A stretch of DNA of 64,000 bases from Nitrospira sp. (lineage in GTDB: Bacteria; Nitrospirota; Nitrospiria; Nitrospirales; Nitrospiraceae). The notes under the pieces are model-generated. The model saw nothing but the letters and a program-made list of their open reading frames with translations. It did not search any database and was not told where the DNA came from. The stretch covers positions 620,001 to 684,000 of the forward strand of contig CP060499.1 in the NCBI GenBank assembly GCA_024760525.1. The letters are read 5' to 3'. Below are positions 34,583-41,913 of this stretch, piece by piece (the stretch's first letter is position 1; each line of letters opens with the position of its first letter). The position numbers were made by a program, and so were the translations under genes.

Positions 34583-35857
34583 ATGGAAAAGATGCTCGGC
34601 GATGCAATCGGTTCATGGGACGCACTGAAGACCGCAGACCCTGAAGTCTGCGCTGCGATCCAAGCGGAAGAAGTCCGGCAGCGGGAGAAGCTGCTCTTGA
34701 TTGCGTCGGAAAATTTTGCCAGCCCCGCCGTTTTGGCGGCGCAAGGTTCCTTGCTCACCAATAAGTATGCCGAAGGGTATCCCGGCAAGCGATACTACGG
34801 CGGCTGTCAGCATGCCGACACAGTGGAAGATCTGGCGATTCAACGATGTAAAGAGATTTTCGGGGCCGAACACGTCAATGTGCAGCCGCATTCCGGTTCG
34901 CAGGCCAACATGGCGGCGTATCTGTCGGTCCTGAAGGCAGGGGACACCATTCTTGGAATGGACCTTGCCCAGGGCGGGCACCTCACGCACGGGAGCAAAG
35001 TCAACTTCTCCGGTCTCCTCTTCCGCGTCTTCTCGTATGGTGTCGATCGCCAGACCGAAATCATCGACTACGACGCCGTCCAAAAGATTGCAGAAGAATG
35101 CCGCCCCAGGATGATCGTGGTCGGGGCCAGCGCCTATGCCCGCGTGCTGGATTTTCCTCGATTCCAAAGGATTGCCAAATCGGTTGGAGCCTATCTGCTG
35201 GTCGATATCGCCCATATCGCCGGACTCATTGCAGCGGGGCTTCATCCGAATCCCGTTCCCTACGCGGACTTCGTCACGACGACGACCCATAAGACGTTGC
35301 GCGGTCCGCGCGGGGGCGTCACGATGTGTAAGGCCGAACATGCGAAGGCGGTCGATAAACTGGTGTTCCCGGGTCTACAGGGAGGACCCTTGATGCATGT
35401 AATCGCCGCCAAGGCCGTCGCCTTCAAGGAGGCGTTGTCGCCGTCATTCAAGCGCTATCAGCAGCAAGTACTCACCAATGCGAAAGCCCTGGCGAGAGAA
35501 TTCGTCGATCGCGGCTACAAGATTGTCTCCGGCGGAACGGATACGCACCTGATGCTCCTGAATCTCACGAACAAGGGCATCACCGGGAAAGAAGCGGATG
35601 CCGCCCTCGATGCGGCCGGGATTATCGTCAATAAGAACGCCGTTCCGTACGATGAAAAGCCACCCGCCGTAGCCAGCGGTATCCGCTTGGGGTCGCCGAT
35701 CGTGTCGACGCGCGGGATGCGTGAATCGGAAATGAAGCAGATCGTCGACTTAGTCGACCGCGTCCTTCAACACAGGCAGGACCCGGCGGTGCTCGAAGAA
35801 GTTCGTGCACAGGCCAAAGCGTTGTGCGCCCGATTTCCCATCTTTCATCCCTACTAG
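34583..35857 (+). CDS. glyA: serine hydroxymethyltransferase
   Basis: A 424-residue PLP enzyme. LLIASENFASPAVL and YPGKRYYGGCQHAD near the start; the PLP lysine in TTTHKTLRGPRGG (about residue 235). Interconverts serine and glycine with THF and 5,10-methylene-THF. Close after rplI and likely co-transcribed. Confidence 0.98.
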   Translation: MEKMLGDAIGSWDALKTADPEVCAAIQAEEVRQREKLLLIASENFASPAVLAAQGSLLTNKYAEGYPGKRYYGGCQHADTVEDLAIQRCKEIFGAEHVNVQPHSGSQANMAAYLSVLKAGDTILGMDLAQGGHLTHGSKVNFSGLLFRVFSYGVDRQTEIIDYDAVQKIAEECRPRMIVVGASAYARVLDFPRFQRIAKSVGAYLLVDIAHIAGLIAAGLHPNPVPYADFVTTTTHKTLRGPRGGVTMCKAEHAKAVDKLVFPGLQGGPLMHVIAAKAVAFKEALSPSFKRYQQQVLTNAKALAREFVDRGYKIVSGGTDTHLMLLNLTNKGITGKEADAALDAAGIIVNKNAVPYDEKPPAVASGIRLGSPIVSTRGMRESEMKQIVDLVDRVLQHRQDPAVLEEVRAQAKALCARFPIFHPY

Positions 35858-35890
35858 CCAGCCGATAGCGAGAGAGCAGGGTCGCCGCCG

Positions 35891-36355
35891 GTGAAATGTC
35901 CGTTCTGTGATGAACTCGAAGACAAAGTCGTCGATTCTCGCATGGCCAAGGAAGGCGAGGTCATCCGCCGCCGGCGCGAGTGTCTTGGCTGTAAACGCCG
36001 CTACACCACCTACGAACGCGTCGAGGAAATTCTGCCCGTCGTCGTGAAAAAAGACGGCCGACGCGAGTCGTTCGACCGCACCAAGATCCTCGCCGGAATG
36101 AAGAAAGCGTGCGAAAAGCGGCCGATCAGCACCGGGACTATCGAAACCGTCACCGATCGGATAGAAAAACGGATTCAAGAGATGGGCGAAACGGAGATTG
36201 AAAGTCGGGTCGTGGGGGAAGAAGTCATGAAGGAGTTGCACCAGCTGGACCAGGTCGCCTATGTCCGATTTGCCTCCGTCTATCGGGAGTTCAAGGACAT
36301 CGACCAATTCATGGACGAATTGAAAACGCTGGCTCAGCAACGCCGCGAACGGTAA
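35891..36355 (+). CDS. nrdR: transcriptional repressor NrdR
   Basis: A 154-residue protein: N-terminal zinc ribbon with CPFC and CLGC pairs (MKCPFCDELEDKVVDSR and RRRRECLGCKRRYTTYER), then the ATP-cone (DGRRESFDRTKILAGMKKACEKRP). It represses ribonucleotide reductase genes through NrdR boxes when dATP is high. GTG start at 35891. It follows glyA by 33 bp, as in many bacteria. Confidence 0.97.
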   Translation: MKCPFCDELEDKVVDSRMAKEGEVIRRRRECLGCKRRYTTYERVEEILPVVVKKDGRRESFDRTKILAGMKKACEKRPISTGTIETVTDRIEKRIQEMGETEIESRVVGEEVMKELHQLDQVAYVRFASVYREFKDIDQFMDELKTLAQQRRER

Positions 36356-36466
36356 TACGTTACTCCTGGAGCCATGGTCCGTCTTCTCCGGACTCGTTCC
36401 CTCCTCTCCGATTCGACAACCATCCATTGTGATCCTGACGGACTCTGTGCAGGAAGTGCTGGACCG

Positions 36467-37570
36467 ATGAGCAAACCGCTTCCCAAGCGTGCGAGACGGA
36501 ATACGCCGACTTCAGGCGCGACGAGCGTCGCCATCATCGGCGCCGGTCGCGGTGGTACGGCATTGATGGAGATTTTTGCGAATGACCCGCTGGTGCAGAT
36601 TGTGGGCGTCGCGGAACGCGATCCGGAAGCGCCGGGACTTGGATTGGCCAAACAACTCAGAATCCCGATCACCCGCGATTATCGACAGTTGTTGGCGATG
36701 GAGCGAGTCGATCTGGTCATCGATGTGTCGGGCGACGCGGATGTCTGGGTGTTTCTCCAGGATTTTCATCGCATGGGGGTGACGATCATCGGCGGTGCCA
36801 GCGCCAAGTTCATGTGGGAACTGATCGAGGCTCGGATTCGCGCAACGGCCGAGATTGAGAAGACCTTGAACAAATATCAATCCCTGTACCGGCTCTACGT
36901 GAAAGAGAGCGGAGCAGCGGTGACGGAGGAGCGGACCAGAATCGCCTGCGAGATGCATGACGGGCTGGTGCAAAGCCTGGCGGGAGTGAATTTCAAACTG
37001 GATCTCTCCCAACAACTGTTCCGGAAGAATCCAAGAGCCAGTCTGACCACCATCAAAGAGAGCAAAGCCCAACTCAAGTTGGCCATTCAGGAGGCCCGGC
37101 AGGTCATTTTCAACCTCCGGCCCTTGCACTATGACAAGATGGAATTGATTCCCGCCCTGACGAACTATTTCAAATCCTACGAGATCCAAACCCATATCAC
37201 CACGAAGTTTACGGTGGCCGGGGATGAGCAGATCCTCTTTCCGCGAACGAAGATATTCCTCTTCCGGATCATTCAGGAAGCCTTGAGCAACGTTCAGAAA
37301 CATGCGAAAGCCGACCGAGTCTCGATCAAACTGGACATCGCGATCGATATGTTGCATGTCACCATCACCGACAATGGGGTGGGATTCGACCTGGAAACCG
37401 TCTTGCGTGACCCTGAAAAGTGGGATCATTTCGGGATTAAGGGCATCTTGGAACGAGCGCGCCTAGTCGGAGGAGAGGGACGCGTCCAATCCAAACCGGG
37501 GAAGGGCACAAAAATCATCGTCGAGGTGCCGCTGGGTTATAAGGAGGAGAGGGGCAATGGAGAAAATTAA
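36467..37570 (+). CDS. sensor histidine kinase with an N-terminal Rossmann (NAD-binding-like) domain
   Basis: A 367-residue cytosolic kinase with no membrane segment. About residues 15-125 form a Rossmann fold (SVAIIGAGRGGTALMEIF, then VIDVSGDADVW) like dehydrogenase nucleotide-binding domains. After a helical linker, the HisKA_3 dimer domain holds the phospho-His in RIACEMHDGLVQSL, and the HATPase domain shows ALSNVQKHAKA, DNGVGFD and GKGTKIIV. It overlaps the response regulator gene by 14 bp. NAD(H) or another nucleotide as signal is inferred. Start ATG 36467 is taken over 36374, which adds an unlikely segment. Confidence 0.88.
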   Translation: MSKPLPKRARRNTPTSGATSVAIIGAGRGGTALMEIFANDPLVQIVGVAERDPEAPGLGLAKQLRIPITRDYRQLLAMERVDLVIDVSGDADVWVFLQDFHRMGVTIIGGASAKFMWELIEARIRATAEIEKTLNKYQSLYRLYVKESGAAVTEERTRIACEMHDGLVQSLAGVNFKLDLSQQLFRKNPRASLTTIKESKAQLKLAIQEARQVIFNLRPLHYDKMELIPALTNYFKSYEIQTHITTKFTVAGDEQILFPRTKIFLFRIIQEALSNVQKHAKADRVSIKLDIAIDMLHVTITDNGVGFDLETVLRDPEKWDHFGIKGILERARLVGGEGRVQSKPGKGTKIIVEVPLGYKEERGNGEN

Positions 37571-38228
37571 GGTTCTGATTTCCGATGATCACCGGGTTGT
37601 CCGGGAAGGCTTGGCCGCCATTCTCAAGACTAAGGAGGACATTCAGGTCATCGGTGAAGCGCAGGACGGGGTTGAGGCGGTGGAGAAAGCTCGTGCCCTG
37701 CTCCCGGACGTCATTTTAATGGATGTGAGCATGCCGCGTATGGGCGGTGTCGAGGCAACGAGACAGATCAAACGCGAATTTCCGCACATCGGCATCGTGG
37801 CTTTGACCATGTATGAGGAGCAGCAATACATCTTCGATCTCGTTCGTGCCGGAGCGACAGGGTACCTGCTGAAGGACTCCGAGTCGTCGCAGATCGTTGC
37901 AGCCATACGCGCGATCTATCGAGGCGAATCACTGATCCATCCCTCCGTCGCCAGCAAAATCTTGGCCGAATTCTCGTTGATGGCCCAAAAGAAGGGGAAG
38001 AAACCGGCTTGGGCTGAGCACGATTTGACTGAGCGGGAGATTACAGTGTTACGATTGGTCGCCGACGGAAAAACCAACAAGGAGATCGCGAACAACCTCG
38101 ACCTCAGTGAAAAGACCGTGAAAAATCATGTCAGGAACATCTTCCACAAGCTGCAAGTCTACGACCGTACACAAGCGGCGATTCTCGCCATTCGCAAAGG
38201 ACTGATCGAGCTCGATCCGAAGCGGTAG
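37557..38228 (+). CDS. NarL/LuxR-type response regulator
   Basis: A 223-residue regulator: REC domain (about 1-125; acidic DDH near the start, phospho-Asp in LMDVSMPRMGG, Lys in LLKDSE) and LuxR HTH (about 155-215; LTEREITVLRLVADGKTNKEIA). GGAGG precedes the ATG. Cognate to the overlapping kinase. Targets are unknown; the next genes, on the opposite strand, are the cadherin-like lipoproteins. Confidence 0.95.
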   Translation: MEKIKVLISDDHRVVREGLAAILKTKEDIQVIGEAQDGVEAVEKARALLPDVILMDVSMPRMGGVEATRQIKREFPHIGIVALTMYEEQQYIFDLVRAGATGYLLKDSESSQIVAAIRAIYRGESLIHPSVASKILAEFSLMAQKKGKKPAWAEHDLTEREITVLRLVADGKTNKEIANNLDLSEKTVKNHVRNIFHKLQVYDRTQAAILAIRKGLIELDPKR

Positions 38229-38385
38229 GAGGTACTGCCGCGACAAGTCCGTGGCCCGCAGCAGCCTTTTGCAACTCGTCACAGTTTCAATTCCGAGAGG
38301 AAGCCCATGGCTTATAGCTGGGGATAGATTCTCTACGGCAGGTTAGCTGAAACGGCCTTAAGAGACGAAACAGTCGTCAATATTT

Positions 38386-39675
38386 CTATCGGAACCCACG
38401 GGCTATGGTGATCGCGTAGGTCCTGGGGGTTCCATTCGGTGCAGTCACGGTGATCGATGCTATGGTGATCGTTCCCGGCCCATTCAATGGAATGGTCGCT
38501 TGGCCGGTCGCGGTTCCTGCGCCGGCTGTCACTGAACCGGACATCACAGCGCTCGGATCAGCTTTGGTTGCAAATAGGGTCACACTGTCGATACCACTGC
38601 CGACGGTGACGGTGTAGAGCAGGAGGCCCTGGGAAAAAGCGGGAACCAACGCGCCTGGTGTCACACTCAACGCCGACAGAGCATTCTCGCTACCGGGAGT
38701 GGCTCGATTCACGGAGATACGGTACGTTTTTGAGTCTCCATTCGGCGCAGTCACGATAATTGACACGGCGGTCGTGGTTCCTTGCCCTCCGAGCGGAATG
38801 GTCGCCTGGCCGGTTGCGGTCCCGGCAGCAGCGGACACCGACCCGGACATCACAGCATCCGAATCGGCCTTGGTTGCGGAAACGGCCACGCTGTCGATAC
38901 TACTGCCGACGGTGACCGTGTAGTTCAGGGTGCTTTGGGCAAAAGCGGGAATCAACACGCCTGGGGTCACACTCAGCGCGGACAGATTGTTGTTCACTCG
39001 ACTCACCGTGATGCGGTACGTCTTCGAAATTCCATTCGACGCGGTCACGGTGATCGACACCACGGTGCTCGACCCTGGCTGGCCCAACGGAATGGTCGCC
39101 TGGCCGGTTGCGGTTCCCGCCCCGGCTGCCACTGCACCGGACATGACCGCGTTCGGATCGGTTTTAGTCGCGGAGACAGTCACACTCGTGATGGCAGCGT
39201 CGACATCCGTCGTGTAGTTCAGGGTGCCTGGAACAAAAGCCGGAGCCAAGGATCCAGGTGTCACACTTAACGCCGACAGGTCGTTGTTTACTTTGCGCAC
39301 AATGACCACGTAGGTGTTTTGGGTTCGGCTTGGTGCCGTCAACACGATAATGATGTTAGTTGTAGGCTGTGGGAGTGCAATGGTGCGCGCCTCTCCGGGG
39401 CTCGTGTCCTGCCCATTGATCGTCATCGTTGTTCCGCCGTCTCGAGGGGTGGCTCTTACGGTGACACTGGTGTCCGCTGTCGACACGTCGACTGTATAGG
39501 TTGTGATATCGCTGGAAAAAGCCGGATCAAGCCCTCCAGGGGTGACGCTCAGGCTGGCGAGCTGTCCCTCCGCGCTAACCGACGCCGTATCCTGGCAGCC
39601 GGAGATCCCCAAGCCGATGACAATCAGAAGGACGGCAGCAAAACATTGCCCGGCTATGGTGAACGTGCGCCCCAT
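38386..39675 (-). CDS. cadherin-like beta-sandwich repeat lipoprotein (4 repeats)
   Basis: A 429-residue lipoprotein, first (by coordinate) of four. Signal ends IVIGLGISGC. The rest is four ~90-residue repeats, each opening with LSALSVTPGxLxPAF (the first LASLSVTPGGLDPAF) and closing with TYxITVSR, matching the cadherin-like beta-sandwich family (PF12733-type). No catalytic motif. Start at ATG 39675; the open frame reaches upstream through a leader shared with the next gene, but that leader is not coding in the third gene. Location at the cell surface or periplasm is expected. Confidence 0.85.
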   Translation of the reverse strand: MGRTFTIAGQCFAAVLLIVIGLGISGCQDTASVSAEGQLASLSVTPGGLDPAFSSDITTYTVDVSTADTSVTVRATPRDGGTTMTINGQDTSPGEARTIALPQPTTNIIIVLTAPSRTQNTYVVIVRKVNNDLSALSVTPGSLAPAFVPGTLNYTTDVDAAITSVTVSATKTDPNAVMSGAVAAGAGTATGQATIPLGQPGSSTVVSITVTASNGISKTYRITVSRVNNNLSALSVTPGVLIPAFAQSTLNYTVTVGSSIDSVAVSATKADSDAVMSGSVSAAAGTATGQATIPLGGQGTTTAVSIIVTAPNGDSKTYRISVNRATPGSENALSALSVTPGALVPAFSQGLLLYTVTVGSGIDSVTLFATKADPSAVMSGSVTAGAGTATGQATIPLNGPGTITIASITVTAPNGTPRTYAITIARGFR

Positions 39676-39716
39676 GTGATGCGGGTCACTTTCTCTCGAT
39701 TGATGATGAGCTGTCT

Positions 39717-39762
39717 GTTCCGGTGAACCCAAACGGTAGGCGTAAAGGCTACGAGAGGGCTC
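39717..39762 (-). promoter_or_regulatory. shared leader element, copy A
   Basis: Minus strand: GAGCCCTCTCGTAG (from 39762), then GGGTTC that can pair with GAGCCC, and an overlapping GTTC-N4-GAAC inverted repeat (39717-39728). Present in related form before the other three lipoprotein genes. Confidence 0.55.
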
Positions 39763-39799
39763 AAAATCGGCCTCTGACGTCTTCACAAGGCCTAGTGAT

Positions 39800-39828
39800 T
39801 GTATAGCTGATCCCATAGGTCCGGTCAA
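39800..39828 (-). promoter_or_regulatory. promoter of cadherin-like lipoprotein A
   Basis: TTGACC (39828-39823), 17 bp, TATACA (39805-39800) on the minus strand. The leader to the ATG is about 118 bases. Same boxes and spacing as before lipoprotein B. Confidence 0.7.
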
Positions 39829-39997
39829 CACATTGGATGAGGAGCTATGAGGATTGCGAAGGGCCCGAGGCAGGTTGTGTCGATTGCTGCGGGGTTCTCA
39901 TTGTACGCTTGCCGGCGCCCAGTGTGGAATTCGGTTTGGAGAGTGATGGATTCAATAGATCCATTGGAGTCGGATCTACGAATGCGAGGACGATCCT

Positions 39998-41611
39998 CTA
40001 GCGGAACGGTCGGCTGACGGTGATACGGTAGGTTTTGGGGGTTCCATCCGGTGCGGTCACGGTGATTAACACCTCTGTGGTTGTTCCTAGCCCCACGGAG
40101 GCGGTCACTTGACCCGTTGAGTCCCCCGCTGCAGCGATGACCGAACCGGATGCGGACATCACGGCGTTTGGGTCAGACTTGGTTGCGGAAAGGGTCACAC
40201 TGGCGACTCCGCTATCGACGTTCACAGCATACGTCACAGTGCCTGGAGCAAAGGGTGGAGCCAGGCTGCCCGATGACACAGTCAAGGCCGACAAGTTGTT
40301 GTTCGCGGACGCTGCTCGGCTCACGGTGATGCGGTAGGTCTTGGCGATTCCATTCGGGGCGGTCACGACAATGGTGATGTTCGTGTCCGATCCTGGAGCG
40401 CCGAGGGTAATGTCGCGGCCTTGGCCTGAGCTGGTTCCCTGTCCATTCACCACCATGCTCGCATTCGAGTCTGCTTTCGTGGCGGAGACGGTTACTTCGG
40501 TGACCGTGGTCGCCACGTCCGCCGAGTAGGCCGTGGTGTTTGGAGCAAAGCCAGGATCCAAGGAGCCTTGTGTCACAGACAAGGCCGACAAGTTGTTATT
40601 GCTGGCGAGCGCCGCTCGTTCAACCGTGATGCGGTAGATCTTTGAGCTCCCATTTGGAGCGGTCAGAGTGATCGACACTGAGGTGGTCGTCCCTGGTCCC
40701 CCGAGTTGAATGGATGCTTGTCCTGAAGCTGTTCCCCCCCCGGCGGTTATCGAACCGGACATCTCAGCATTTGGATCGGATTTCGTCGCGGAGACGGTCA
40801 CGCTTGTGACAGCGCTCGCCACGGTCACCGTGTAGCTGATGGTGTTTTGTGCAAACGCAGGGGCCAAGGGGCCTGGCGTCACGCTCAAGGCCGATAGGTT
40901 GTTGTTGCTCGATTCCGCTCGGTTGACGACGACGACGTAGGTGTTGCGGCTTCCGCTTTGCGCCGTCAAGACGATCGTAATGCTGGTGCTGGATCCCAGC
41001 GACCCCAGCATGACGGTCCGTCCCTGCCCGACGCCGGTGGCAACTCCGTTGATCGTCATGGTGGTTGTGTTGTCTTCCGGGGTGGCTACCACCGAGACGC
41101 CAGTCACGGTGCTCGCCACGTCGACCGTATAGCTCGAGGTGCTTGGAGCAAAGGCGGGAGACAAGGCGCCCGGCGTCACGCGCAAAGCCGAGAGATCGCT
41201 GTTATTCGATGCCGGTCTATTGACGATGACGACATAGGTATTGCGACTTCCGCTCTGCGCCGTTAAAGAGATCGTAATGTTCGTGCGTGACCCCGGATCT
41301 CCTAACGTGATGGTCCGCCCCTGTCCCGCGCCGGTGGCGGTTCCGTTGATCGTCATAGTGGTCGTGTTGTCTTCAGGGGTGGCGGTCACCGTGACACTGG
41401 TCACAGTCGTCGAGACATCGACCTCATAACTGACGGTGTTGCTTGAGAAGGCCGGCCGGAGCACGCCTGGACTGACGGATAGGCTGGAGAGTCGAGCCTC
41501 GGGTTCATCCGAGATCGATCCGGTATCTTGACAGCCGTAGAAAATGAAGCCGATCGCCAGGATGAGGGCGATAGCTAGCCCGTGTGTGATGAATGGAATT
41601 CTGCGCCCCAT
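39998..41611 (-). CDS. cadherin-like beta-sandwich repeat lipoprotein (5 repeats)
   Basis: A 537-residue lipoprotein with signal ending ILAIGFIFYGC and five cadherin-like repeats (openings LSSLSVSPG, LSALRVTPG, LSALSVTPG, LSALSVTQG, LSALTVSSG). Serine- and asparagine-rich joints (RAESSNNN, RPASNNS) sit between repeats. Start at ATG 41611, an estimate: no close ribosome binding site is seen and a TTG 21 codons up is in frame. It lies 322 bp upstream of lipoprotein A with its own promoter. Confidence 0.83.
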   Translation of the reverse strand: MGRRIPFITHGLAIALILAIGFIFYGCQDTGSISDEPEARLSSLSVSPGVLRPAFSSNTVSYEVDVSTTVTSVTVTATPEDNTTTMTINGTATGAGQGRTITLGDPGSRTNITISLTAQSGSRNTYVVIVNRPASNNSDLSALRVTPGALSPAFAPSTSSYTVDVASTVTGVSVVATPEDNTTTMTINGVATGVGQGRTVMLGSLGSSTSITIVLTAQSGSRNTYVVVVNRAESSNNNLSALSVTPGPLAPAFAQNTISYTVTVASAVTSVTVSATKSDPNAEMSGSITAGGGTASGQASIQLGGPGTTTSVSITLTAPNGSSKIYRITVERAALASNNNLSALSVTQGSLDPGFAPNTTAYSADVATTVTEVTVSATKADSNASMVVNGQGTSSGQGRDITLGAPGSDTNITIVVTAPNGIAKTYRITVSRAASANNNLSALTVSSGSLAPPFAPGTVTYAVNVDSGVASVTLSATKSDPNAVMSASGSVIAAAGDSTGQVTASVGLGTTTEVLITVTAPDGTPKTYRITVSRPFR

Positions 41612-41658
41612 CAGGAGCCGATCACCTTCCCTTGGTACTCGAAATGATGAGCCCGTCG

Positions 41659-41704
41659 GTTCTGGTGAACCCAAACGTGAAATGTGGAAATGACGAGAGG
41701 GTTC
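41659..41704 (-). promoter_or_regulatory. shared leader element, copy B
   Basis: Minus strand: GAACCCTCTCGTCA (from 41704) and a GGGTTC giving six perfect pairs with GAACCC, plus GTTC-N4-GAAC at 41659-41670. Confidence 0.55.
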
Positions 41705-41727
41705 AGATTAGTTGAGCAGGAGGTAGA

Positions 41728-41756
41728 TGTATAGCCAATCCGACTGATGAGGTCAA
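41728..41756 (-). promoter_or_regulatory. promoter of cadherin-like lipoprotein B
   Basis: TTGACC (41756-41751), 17 bp, TATACA (41733-41728) on the minus strand. Confidence 0.7.
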
Positions 41757-41913
41757 GACTCGAATCGAGAGAGAAGTAAATCAGTGTGTGGGAATCGGAT
41801 CCGTACGGTGACGAAAATTCTGTGAGAGGTCTATTCTTCCGGTACTGTTCCCGTCTCAGCCATTCTTATCGCTGCCATCATTAACTGCTGAGACGGGACG
41901 CGGTCAGTTGTAT

